Of a stretch of DNA of 64,000 bases, positions 41,433 through 51,890 are shown piece by piece. Numbering within the stretch: position 1 is the stretch's first letter; each line of letters begins with the position of its first letter. Source of the stretch: Argyresthia goedartella (Eukaryota; Arthropoda; Insecta; Lepidoptera; Argyresthiidae). A program made the position numbers and the translations under genes. The stretch is taken from the NCBI GenBank assembly GCA_949825045.1, contig OX463829.1, positions 23,096,715-23,160,714 of the forward strand, read 5' to 3'. The notes beneath the pieces are model-generated. The model had not been told where the DNA came from. It saw only the letters and a program-made list of their open reading frames with translations, and searched no databases.

Positions 41433-42434
41433 ATGAATTTCATAAAAAAAAACAAATCTTTCATTCAGGAACCACTTACTTACCTTTGTAACTGTAGCCT
41501 AAGTCAAGGAGTATTCCCAGAAGCATACAAGAGGGCTGTTGTCATACCACTGCACAAAAGTGGCAATCAAGATGTTGTCAGCAATTATAGACCAATTGCT
41601 CTACTACCAACGTTGTCAAAGGTCTTAAAAAAAGTAATTAAGAAACGCCTTATAGATTTCTTGGAGACTAAATGTCTGTTGAGCTCTAAACAATTTGGTT
41701 TCCGCCAGTCTAAGTCCACTAACCATGCCTTGGATGATCTTGTAGAGTTTATCAGTAGACATCTTGACCATGGCCAACATACTTAAGCAGTATTTTTATA
41801 CCTACCCAAGGCCTTTGACACCATTTCAATTCCACTACTATTGCATAAACTAGAAAATATTGGTGTCACAGGTCTGGCGTTGAGTTTGCTGAAATGCTAC
41901 CTGCACGATAGGAAGCAAGCTGTCAAGCTTGACTCACACTTTAGCAAATTTGCTACGGTTAAGTTTGGAGTCCCACAAGATAGTGTTCTTGGCCCCATCT
42001 TGTTTCTAGTTTATATAAATGATTTAGTTGAACTTGAGAGATCTGCCAATGGTCACATCATATCTTTCGCTGATGATGTCGATGAAGTTGCTGTTTTCAC
42101 AGGAGTAACATGGCAAGAGACCTACAGCAAAGCGGAATATGGCATGGCGATTATAGGTGAATGGCTCACCAAAAACTTGCTGAGCTTGAATTCGACAAAA
42201 ACCAAACACATCATCTTTGCCAAAACAGCTCATAGTGACCCGCCAATAGAGCTTACTATTAAATTACATATGTGTGGTGACAGACTTGCAGCCTGTAATT
42301 GTCTATGTCTCGAGGAGGTAAAATGTTTAAAATATTTAGGTGTGATTATAAATAATAGATTAAACTGGGCACCCCACATAAAAACTACTTCAGGTCAAGT
42401 CAGAAAATTGGTGTACATTCTGAAAAAGCTATGA
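41433..42434 (+). pseudogene. LINE reverse transcriptase, broken
   Basis: Two frames, 41433-41786 and 41841-42434, are separated by a stop and a phase change. The RT blocks are VIPLHKSGN, NYRPIALLPTLSKVL, LSSKQFGFRQSKSTNHAL, YLPKAFDTI, FGVPQDSVLGPILFLVYIND and SFADDVDEVAVF. The usual D in DLxKAFD reads as Tyr in YLPKAFD. FADD is kept but is followed by extra residues. Confidence 0.8.
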
Positions 42435-43011
42435 AATATATTGGACATATACACCCTGTATTCCGTGTACTATGCTCTATGTGAAAGCATTTTAAGATAT
42501 TGTATTAGTGCGTGGGGGGGCGCCGCAAAATCGTACCTGCTCCGCCTGGAAAGTGCACACAGGTATAGTATTAAAAGTGATGTTTAAGAAACCCATTAGG
42601 TATAGTACGGATGTTCTTTATTACGAAAGTAAGTTGCTAAGCATAAGAAAACTGCTCATTCATTCAATAATGTCACGAATTGTCCTAAGCTCGTCATATT
42701 ATAGCAACAATAACCGTAAATTTAGACTTGATGTACCTATAACCACAATGTTATAAAACTAAACAATGTTTGCTAGGGGATTCTTTTGGTATCTACAACC
42801 ATACCTTTACAACAAGATAAGTAAACTAATTGCACTAGAAATAAATGAACGAGGTAAAATACATAAAAATCAGTTGAAAAATTGGCTGATAACTGCAAAA
42901 TATGAATCTGTTGAGAATCTTCTTTTGGCAATTACTTATCGATCAAAGTGCGACAAAATTGTATCTTTTTTATGTTTTATTCTGATGTTTAAATTATCTA
43001 ATGCATATTAG
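42435..43011 (+). pseudogene. LINE C-terminal region
   Basis: The blocks SILRYCISAWGG, SYLLRLESAHRY and YSTDVLYYESKLLSIRKLLI lie in shifting phases. They match the usual post-RT region of CR1/L2-group proteins. A further frame (42766-43011, LYNKISKLIALEINERGKIH) gives the end. Confidence 0.6.
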
Positions 43012-43147
43012 ATTAGATATTACCTAAATAGGCACGATGTAACATTACGCTGTGTCCCATGATACGGATTTTTCTAGTATGGGTTGCTACCCACAAAGTG
43101 TATAAATGTATTGTGCCTACATGAATAAACTTACTTACGTACTTACT

Positions 43148-43450
43148 GTGCCGGTCGACTATGTTAGTCATATTTTCACGTAATGTTAAGATAGGTTGAC
43201 GATCGTCACAGATAAGGTATATTTATATTCATCACGCACTATGTCTTATGCACGTCATTAATAACATGTACCAACCTAGTACATAAGCTAGGAATTCCTA
43301 TAATAAATTAGTCTAGTATTTGCGCGCATCTCAAGCCTTTTACTTTACTCCCGAAGATGTTGCTCTCCTTATAATTGCCTCTGGCAAACTTACTTACTTA
43401 TGTATATTTATCATCACACACAAATTATGTAGTCACATATGTATACTTAA
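43148..43450. other. No gene seen
   Basis: AT-rich, unassigned. Confidence 0.4.
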
Positions 43451-43454
43451 AAAA

Positions 43455-43650
43455 ATTAAAGTACTGACTGACTGACTGATAAATATCAACGCACAGCGTA
43501 AAACTCTGGTCCAAGAGACATGAATGGGTGAAGGGTAGGACCAAAAAGGGATTTGGCAAAATGTATCCCCCAAGGGGGGGAAATGGGGAGTTGAAGTTTG
43601 TATGAAGTTCGAAAAACTTCTTGATTTGTCTGCTAACTCCACAAAGTCAC
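43455..43650 (+). repeat. Dispersed repeat starting with an ACTG microsatellite
   Basis: The text tactgactgactgactgata, tcaacgcacagcgtaaaact, then cccccaagggggg resembles a widespread moth repeat. A minus-strand open frame over it is not a gene. Confidence 0.45.
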
Positions 43651-44139
43651 AGGAACTGACGTCACTATGACGACACATGCCTTGACGTTACGCGCATTAC
43701 CGTTCTGCGGCGCTTCTACTTACTAGTGACTACTTGTTGGTATTATTTATAGCCACTTGTAGATTTTTCTCGTCATAGTACATTGCAGCCGTGGCACGTG
43801 GCAAAGGCACCTAAACCCATAAGGACCGACGTATATTAAACGTAGTAGAACCTCAAAACAGTAGAACGTCAATCCATTTTTTTCTTTATACAATTGTTGA
43901 AAGGGTGTATATTTTTTCATAGTAAGACCCATATAATACAAATGTATAGTTATTCCGAGACTAGTGCTAACTCCCGTTCTGTCAGGACTTGGTCTGCCTA
44001 AAAATTCGCCAGCGCAGCGGAACAAGAACGGAACCGAAGCGTCCTTGCCTGAGAGAGAGTCTGGATGGATTATCAGGGCCGGCGAAGTGCCGGCTTAAAT
44101 ATTAGAGGAAATAAATATTAGAGGACAATCACACACAAA
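43651..44139. other. No gene seen
   Basis: Unassigned sequence. Confidence 0.35.
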
Positions 44140-44385
44140 TCGGACTAGGCCCAAAGTAAGCTCAATAAAGCTTGTGTTATGGGTACTAGATGACTATGTA
44201 AATACATAAAGTCATTAAATAATGACTATAAATACTTATGTAAATAAATAGAAACATCCAAGACTACGATAAAAATAGTCATGCTCATCACTCAAATATT
44301 TGCCCTTACCGGGATTCGATCCCAGGACCGTCAGCTTCGTAGGCTAAACTACCGCTAACCGCTAGGCTAAACCAGTCGGCTTAGT
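44140..44385 (-). repeat. tRNA-derived SINE, family S3
   Basis: In reverse the head AGCCGACTGGTTTAGCCTAG and the B box GGGATCGAATCCC are followed by gggcaaatatttgagtgatg. The body resembles S1 but is distinct. Confidence 0.6.
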
Positions 44386-44451
44386 AATAATGATTCGACG
44401 ACGACGGTTGACTTGGTATTTGGCGTTTGGAGAACCTTTTTTAAAGTTAGT

Positions 44452-44704
44452 ATCTAATCGCACATCAAAAATACTTATTTGCACAGCAAAAAAGGATCAA
44501 CAAAAACACTTTTTTATGTTTTAATAGATTTTTGTCCTTAAGTTTATGTTTTAAATATTTATTGTTGTTCTTACATGTTCAACCTACCAAGAAGGATAAA
44601 GGGGGCTTCGCTTCGCTTACCCCCTTTACCCTTCGCCTAAGCTACCGCAGAATTTTGGCCTGATAATTGCTGTGCAAATGAGTATTTTTGATGTGCAGTT
44701 TAAT
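44452..44704. mobile_element. MITE family 3 (TTAA type) with the shared core in reverse
   Basis: The tips ctaatcgcacatcaaaaata and tatttttgatgtgcagtttaa are inverted, with subterminal tttgcacagc. The core hairpin is at 44591-44634 (GAAGGATAAAG against CTTTACCCTTC), with the usual flanks in reverse. Confidence 0.82.
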
Positions 44705-45034
44705 ATTTTCCCTTTTCTATGTAATTATTTGTAAAAATTAAAGTGATTGCATCACATACATTTGTGATTCTCGAAAGGCAAGGGATTACAGAAACGACAT
44801 ATTAGTAATTGTCATTGAGCCGACATTTAGCCTCCGCAGTTTCATCCCCGCTTTATGGCGGGCCTAAGCCACGGTATGCTCTGGCAGGGCGTGGAAAATG
44901 AAAATTAAGTGTGGTTTATGTTATAACAAATTTTGATGGCTTATGTTTACCAAATTGAGTAAAAAATGCATCCAAAACAAAATATTTTAATCCCAAATCT
45001 GCTAAATGTTCACTGAAGTTTTACATCCTATATA

Positions 45035-45440
45035 ATACAAAAAATCGGTCAAGTGCGAGTCTAAATCGCGCACGAAGGGTTCCGTACCACCGTTCAATGG
45101 AAGCGATGGTGTGGAGTGAATAGTTTGGATTTTACACAGCAAAATATTGTTTACAAAGTTATTGGTACTTTCACACCCCATGTACGTAACCAGGTGCATC
45201 CATAAGTTTGTATGTGGTATTGAAAGAATTGTTGTATGGGAGCCCCCTTAAATATTTCTTTTATCCTGTTTTTTAGTGTTTGTTGTTATAGCGGCAACAT
45301 AAATACATAATCTGTGAAAATTTCAACTCTCTAGCTAGCTAGGTTCTTGAGATACAGCCTGGTGACAGACGGACGGACGGATAGCGGAGTCTTAGTAATA
45401 GGGTCCCGTTTGGAACCCTTCGGGTACGGAACCCTAAAAA
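45035..45440 (-). repeat. CCGT-core dispersed repeat, reverse copy
   Basis: The plus text aaaaaatcggtcaagtgcga, cgcgcacgaagggttccgta and later gacggacggacggatagcg then ggaacccttcgggtacggaa is the reverse of the 37005 copy. Confidence 0.78.
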
Positions 45441-45580
45441 TGGGGTCGCCCACTCAGCTCCGTTTCGCTTCGACTCCAGGTGTTATTATAACGTTGTAAC
45501 CTAACAACTTGAGTTTTCGGAAAATGATTCACAGTAACCACTACGGTCTTGTGAAACAACACGAGGACACTAAATTTAGT

Positions 45581-45620
45581 GAACATTTAACATATTTGGT
45601 GAACATTTAACATATTTGGT
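45581..45620. repeat. Perfect 20-bp tandem duplication
   Basis: gaacatttaacatatttggt occurs twice in a row (45581-45600 and 45601-45620). Confidence 0.95.
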
Positions 45621-45831
45621 CAAAACTTATATTAGTAAACAATATTAAGCATTTTGGCTTAGTCTTCGTCAATACTTATATTTCAGTACTCAGCACTTAA
45701 AGTCTGTTAGGAGGTGTTAAGTTTGTACCTAGGTAGGTTACGTAAGTCGCGGAACTTTTAGGCGGGACGATTGAAAAAAGTAACTTATGACTTAGCATGG
45801 GATGTATTTCTGATGTCGAACGTATGTACCT

Positions 45832-45949
45832 GTAAAAGGGTGCTAATTGGAATTGAGGGGCTGATTGGAACTAATACAAAATGCAGAGATTTGGCTGCAT
45901 TTTCTATGAGTTCCAATAAGCCCTTCAATTCCAATTAGCCCCCTTTTAC
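45832..45949. mobile_element. Small MITE of 118 bp
   Basis: The arms gtaaaagggtgctaattgga and tccaattagcccccttttac extend to about 41 bp each with few mismatches. A short spacer includes atgcagagatttggctgcat, itself inverted. Confidence 0.8.
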
Positions 45950-46143
45950 TACTATTTTTTTAGGTTCTCATGTTCCTATTCCACATAACAGAGGAAGCCT
46001 TACGACTCCAACTATCCCATAGCAATTCTGGCCCACCCCCCAATAAACCCAATCAACCGATTCACTTACAAAAAGGTCAACCAACCTATGGTGTTGTTCA
46101 CAGGGTGTGATTATTATTAAAAGGCTTCCAGTCACCGAGGGCG

Positions 46144-46157
46144 GTTGCTATGGCAAC
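46144..46157. promoter_or_regulatory. Perfect RFX X-box motif beside GC-rich DNA
   Basis: GTTGCTATGGCAAC fits the palindromic RFX/DAF-19 consensus. It is followed by a CpG-rich stretch (46160-46240, with cccgcccgcccgccgcc). In animals such motifs mark promoters of ciliary genes. No exon can be defined here, so the call is a candidate only. Confidence 0.4.
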
Positions 46158-46455
46158 GTTTGAGAGGCGACGCGACAACGCGACGCCTGCCCGCCCGCCC
46201 GCCGCCATCCACCAGCGTCGCGTCGCGCCGACTACATGCGTCATTGTACTGTACCCTCATGTTTATAAGTTTCATGGGCTTACAAAGAGGATGAGGTATT
46301 TGTATATCCGATCCGATTTTTCATTAGCTGCCATAAAAAAATGCGGCAGTGATACCATTGTAAAATATAATAACTGGACTCAGTAGTATACTTTTAACCG
46401 TAAATAAAAGACTCGTATCACTAAAAACCTATGTATTTATGATTATAATAGTACT

Positions 46456-47169
46456 TTATCTACACACGTATCATAAACCCTCTTTACTGCGTACAAAAAC
46501 CGCACGTTACGTTCAGCATAATGTTAAACTACTTGGTAAAAACTCATTTCTTATCTGAAAAATTACACATTATGACCATAATGTGTAATTTTTCTACATA
46601 TTATGACATTCAAATTTTGAACGCCGACGCCCGCCTGCGTGCCGCCCCTAGTTTGTCTGTGAAGTTGGTACTACAGAACAAGCTAAACAACTGCAGAGCC
46701 ACTACCACAATACTAATGCCCTCCATTATATAGCAGTCACACAAACTACTATTATGTGACTGATGCATAATGGAGAGCATTAAAACTCGAGAGTGGGTTT
46801 ATGAAACGAGCCGAAGGCTAGGTTCATTGTAATATCACTCGAGAGTTTTAATGCCTAATTATGTACAGTTACATACACTAGTTTATCTACACACATATCA
46901 TAAGCTCTCTTTGATGTGTTCACGAACCGCATGTTCGACCTGCATTATGGCATTGATAAATTGCTCTGCACTTATTTAGCTTGTTCAGTTGTACCAACTT
47001 TACAGACAAACTAGGGGTCATAATTTGTCGAAAATGTATATAATAAGGTCATAATGCATCAATATTCAGATAAGAAATAAGTTTTTACCAAGTAGTATAA
47101 CATTATACTGTTCAAAACGAATGGTTTTTGGACGCAGTTAAGATGGTTCATGATACGTGTGTAGATAAA
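46456..47169. mobile_element. Foldback DNA element with long terminal inverted repeats and an extra internal end
   Basis: The left arm 46456-46700 and right arm 46962-47169 share ttatctacacacgtatcat, tacttggtaaaaact, ttatctga and ctagtttgtctgt inverted. A third, partial end in plus orientation lies at about 46878-46955. Between them a smaller inverted pair (46777-46795 and 46836-46854, with cattaaaactcgagagtg) suggests another small element. The left arm contains a perfect palindrome at 46557-46594. Confidence 0.8.
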
Positions 47170-49624
47170 TAATATAAATTATCCAAGAAAAGAATTTATA
47201 AAAACAACGACGTAGTAAAAATATTTTTTTCTTAAATGGTACTTAAATGGAAACTTAAATGGTATCAATTGGTTTTTACGTATTGACAATACTGTGTAGT
47301 GAGGCCGGTCCGCACTGGACGAATGTGGCGAACAGAAGCGACTGACTAAAACAAAAAAGTCTGTTTCCTAATTTTTAATATAATTATTTCGTCTGATAAG
47401 CGTTTTATGATTTATTTTACAGGTATTTATATCACTGAGGCAAAATCTAAATCTAGGTTCCTAGGGTTATTGGTGCGGCTATTTTCATACTCCATTTACA
47501 GAACCAGGTACATTTATGAGTTTGTGTGTATTATTGATAGAAAATGCAGTCGGGTTATCTATTTTTATAATAATTCTACTTGTTGGAATAATAATTGTAC
47601 TCATAGACACGTTTTCGTTTCTTTAATTATTCCTTAAAAAATGATAACCGTGTGATCTATGGATAATATGATTCAGTAAAGATGAAACGAAATGCGACTG
47701 AAAAAATGTTGATTAATGGTTTTTTGACGAAAAGCGGGTATTTACAATTTTCACACATGTTTTGACACCTGAATTTTATAATACAAACGATTACTCCGTC
47801 AGGGAGAAGTCGCTCAGTCTACCCGGGTATTATTCTCAAGCAACACATTATTCTCAAGACGCAAATTTCCTGGTTCGTGATAGTAAATTGTGATCTTTCA
47901 ATTACACTTGAATACAAATCACCTTTTCTTAGCAGAAACTCGCTATCTTCTTAGAAATAATACCAGGATCTGAAACTTCACGAACGAACGACCACTTCTT
48001 GATAATCCATCCAAACTATGCCCGATATCAAACTACGTCCCGACATCATTCTCAAAACATAATATAGCATGCGTAAGTCGCGCAACGAATTAAGAGCGCT
48101 GGGCGACGTTGGCGGGAATTACTGCGCATATGTACAGGTATTGAAAAGTGACTACTGCGCATTCAAGGCCACCCCTCATAACGTGTGGCGCGACGTATAC
48201 GTATTACTGTTCCAATATTTTTATCCATGTTTATCCGGCATACTTAAATCAGTTTTTGGTGTTTACGATCATTATAATTCGGCTATTGTTTCTTTGAACG
48301 TAGATGAATATTTCTTATTTGACTTATAAACGTGACTCTACTGTACCTTTATTACCCTTTGCAGTGAGAGTCTGCTACGGTATACCTAATTGACTGATTC
48401 ATAGTCTTCTCCCGTCTGAAATGTATTGAAAATTACTATTTTGCTTGTGATATTTCTTATTCAATCGGAATTTTGTAGGAGTTGGGAGAAATACACAAAC
48501 ATTTCTCAATTCTCAAAGCGGACAAAAGAATTGAACGAGACTAGCAAAAGTAATTGTAAATGTGATAATATTCATGACGTATATTTCCTTTTATATTCTT
48601 GTGACGACGACACTAACTGGGCTTATCTTATTTGTTTTGAGAAAATCCAAATTAGGTAACTGGTCTGAGTTTGCTAATTTCGTTCGTATCAATAATTAAC
48701 AGATCCTCAATATTTACTTAACAATTGGAAGAAAATACCGATATTCCTCTAATCATGAGATCAAGTCTACACAAGCGCTATCACAAATTGACAATTACTC
48801 GAATTTTAGGTCCCTGAGCTCTTTCTATAGCGGATTCAACGCCCATTTTGTTACCGCAAATTCAAACATTATCCCATTCCGTACAACAACATTTTGGTGA
48901 ATTCGAAATAGCACTCTTTGAAAGCTGTCAGTCACTTATTGTAATGGGTTCGTGTTTTGATTTTAATAAATTTACATAATCGAGATTAAAAACCATTGAT
49001 GCTTGAAGCTGAAACCCAATACTTTTTAGTGGGAAATAATGTTATTTAAATTGCAATTCTTATTTCAAATACCCGGTTTGGGCGGTAATGATAACTAGAT
49101 AATGGATAACAAATTATTTTTGGCTTTAAGTGTAAATCAACTCGATGCCCAAGAGAGTTAAATTAAGCAAAAACAAAGAACTAGTAAGTTTTATACTATG
49201 AATCACTTTATTTGCTTCGTCGTTAATTACCTACCTGACTGAAGTATAGGTAAATACAAATGTTGATTTAATTATAAGGTACCCGACCTACCCTCCAGAG
49301 AGCATTAATTCAAAGGTGACTTTTGCTTCATATTTTTCATGAGAAGAAAAGTATGCTGTGGGTTTCGATATTATTTTCATAACTGAGTAGATAGCAACAT
49401 AACCACGTTTTCTCAATATACAGACTTATATTATACCAAAGTTATGATAGAAACTGCGCAGGTTTCGTCGTAGATTTGAGTTTTTTCAAATAAAGGGCCG
49501 TTTGTTTAACTATGAGTAAATGTATAAATATTTCAGTTGCTGCAAATAAACAAAAAATTAAAATAAACAGTTTTCTTGAAATGCTTGCAAACTTATTTAA
49601 AAAATAGGCAAAAAGTTTCCCTTC
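47170..49624. other. Long stretch without a supported gene
   Basis: The short frames (for example 48069-48329 and 48429-48659) lack an ATG or known motifs. At 49310-49624 the text gggccgtttgtttaactat and agcaacataaccacgttttc is shared with 58200-58230 and 59255-59275, so this is part of a degenerate repeat family. Confidence 0.4.
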
Positions 49625-49629
49625 CTTAT

Positions 49630-50181
49630 TGATTATTTTTCCACGCCTACCGAACGGCGTGGAATCCTGAGGGGGTGGGCTTTTGCCAGCACGTGAGAGA
49701 AAAGTGAGTTGAACGATTGTTACTGACCTTGTCGTCGCAGACCGGGAATCGAAAGCTCGATTCGAGACAGGAATGCGGGATAGGAGACAGTTTTGGGATA
49801 GGAGAGGAAACGAACCTGGCCGTCGCTGCCCGATGCTGTCGCCGGCGTGCTGCCTGCCGTCACGTGGAGTCGCCGCTACGCCGCGGATCACTTGACCGCT
49901 GACGCGAATCTACTTATTTCCCGACGATGTAGATGATTAACACTCCGACCAAGCCCGACGCCTGTATTTGGTAATTGGTACACCGAAATACCATCAATGG
50001 CACGATGCCTGAGCAGACATCTTGTTCTCCCGACGAGAAAAGAGAAGAGATAACCTCCAATTTTTTCCTCTCGTTGGTACGAGTGACAGCTGCGGTCCGT
50101 TTCCGCTTAGTGATGTCCCGATTACTCGCGGTCGGTCCGCGTCACAAAAACCGGTGCGTTCCGAAGCATAAATATTAAACA
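49630..50181 (-). repeat. BEL-B 3' LTR
   Basis: The element-strand ends are TGTTTAATATT and AATAATCA. It is about 21 bp shorter than the 5' LTR because of a difference near 49875-49880 (gctacgccgcggatc here). Confidence 0.9.
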
Positions 50182-50212
50182 GTCACCCGCCCGGACAGGC
50201 CCGAACCTGTCC
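50182..50212 (-). other. BEL-B polypurine tract and adjacent inverted repeat
   Basis: The element strand reads GGACAGG, TTCGGG, CCTGTCC, then GGGCGGGTGAC before the LTR. The pol stop TAG (50213-50215) directly precedes it. Confidence 0.7.
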
Positions 50213-50452
50213 CTAATCAATAGGAAGGCGATAAAGTGTTACGACCGCTCTCTTGAGGACCGAGTCCCCCACCTTGACTTCTGCTGATCGAGGCGTGCCA
50301 TCCCGACCCGTGTACAAATTGACGATCCGTCCTCGTCTCCATCTCAATGATGGCAGGTTCGCATCCTTAATCAGCACCAAATCACCGACTTGAGGGGTGA
50401 CTCGTCCGGTCAGTCCACTTAAGGCGCTGCTGCAAGATGTGCAAGTACTCAA
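50213..50452 (-). pseudogene. BEL-B pol, last segment
   Basis: VGDLVLIKDANLPSLRWRRG and GRIVNLYTGRDGTPRSAEVK, ending LYRLPID, is the usual C-terminal end of BEL/Pao integrase and matches the end of BEL-A pol. It is in a different phase from the preceding integrase frame, so a frameshift near 50385-50450 separates them. Confidence 0.85.
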
Positions 50453-51890
50453 GGGACCACCGTTTCCAAAAATCTTGAGCCATCTGCTGCAACATCTGCC
50501 ACCTAGTTAACCGACTTAACTTAACATCACCGAATGGGTATTCTGGCAGGGCGTTAAGGGGCTGACCTATCAGGAAGTGACCCGGAGTCAACGCTTCCAA
50601 ATCATTTGGATCTGAACTGAGCGGGAAAAATGGACGCGAGTTCAGTTTCATTTCAATTTTACAGAACAGCGTCGCAAGCTCTTCAAAGCGTAGAGAGGTC
50701 TCACCGATGATCCTCGTCAGGTGCGACTTAGCCGATTTAACCGCAGCCTCGAAAATTCCTCCCCAATGAGGACATCCCGGCGGACTGAAAACCCATTCAA
50801 TCCCTCGTCGGGAGCAAGCCGTACCGATGGCGTCCTGGTTACCGTTCAGAAATTGAGTGACCTCCTGCAGATATCGCCTGGCTCCGACAAAATTTGTGCC
50901 ATTGTCCGAACGGATTAATGTCGGGAGGGGGCCTCCCGACATTCGTGAGACGAACCGATCCAGACATGCGATAAATGCCTCCGTAGTGAGGTCACTGGCC
51001 ACCTCCAAGTGGACTGCCTTCGTGGCCAAGCACACGAAGACGCACAGGTATGCCTTCACTAATCTGGCGTTCCGTAGCTGCGAAGACTTGACCATGAATG
51101 GTCCCGCGAAATCCGTTCCGACACCCGCAAAGGGCCGGATTTCGTTAACCCTATCCGAGGGCAAATCGCCCATCTGGGGCTGCATCGTAGCCGCCTTGGC
51201 CCGATAACAAGGCAGGCACCGAAATACGACGCTACGCACTAAGCGTCTTCCCGATAGAATCCAGAACTCGCGCTGGAGAAACGCCATCAAGGCGTGGCAT
51301 CCGACATGCCCATTCCGAATGTGTCGATCCTGTATCAACAGTTCGACCAACTTCCCTTTCCGAGGGAGTAACAACGGGTGGCGAGCCGCATAATGCAGGT
51401 TGGCATTCCGCAGCCGACCTCCTACCCTCAGCAATCCTTGAGGGTCAATAAACGGGTTGAGCCGAGCCACAGCTCCCTTCAGTTGGACGCGTCCGCGTCT
51501 CAGAATGTCCAGTTCGGACTTAAAGTGCACCGTCTGCACGTTCCGTACCAATGCGAACAACGCATGGTTCCGTTCCCGTGGTGTCAGGACCTGTGTCCGC
51601 ACTCGTTGCGCCTCAGAATTCCGACAATTCCGCGCAAATCGGCAGATCCAGGCGGTCACATTGACCAGCTTGTCGAGCGAGCTGTACCGTTCCAGCAGGC
51701 TGAACTCCTCTTCCGGCTCTGGTTGCGTCGTACAGACACCGACTGTCAAGGCGCCGTTCGCCGAGGTAACGCGTGGACTCATTGGCCAATCCGATTCGGA
51801 TTGAGTCAACCATTTTGGACCCCACCACAAGGGATGTCCAACTAACTCCGGAGCGTGACACCCACGAGACGCACAGTCTGCTGGGTTCAT
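50382..51890 (-). pseudogene. BEL-B pol, integrase segment
   Basis: It starts at MNPADCASRGCHAPEL, the end of the RNase H linker. The zinc-binding region is HIRNGHVGCHALMAFLQREF with CLPCYRAKA. The catalytic triad is present: Asp in GVGTDFAGPF, Asp in LIRSDNGTNFVGA and Glu in CPHWGGIFEAAVKSAK. Compared with BEL-A there are three extra residues before LPTLIRSDNG, encoded by a perfect small palindrome (50917-50943). It ends by running out of frame after KWTDRTSH. The product would insert element cDNA into the genome. Confidence 0.88.

Larger units (their letters stand above)
40125..43147 (+). mobile_element. Decayed full-length-type LINE (CR1/L2/Crack-like)
   Basis: Endonuclease, RT and C-terminal blocks lie in order in different phases. 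It ends with aataaacttacttacgtact, a TTAC-repeat tail typical of CR1/L2-group elements. Several frameshifts and stops interrupt it. It differs clearly from the intact LINE at 9571. Confidence 0.8.

Noticed and set aside
43433..43678. 81-codon minus-strand frame
   Set aside because: It lies over a widespread ACTG-headed repeat and has no recognisable domain.
48429..48659. Short secreted-protein-like frame (hydrophobic start, several Cys)
   Set aside because: The first codon would be TTG, there is a stop just upstream and no ATG. The hydrophobic start is what AT-rich DNA often encodes.
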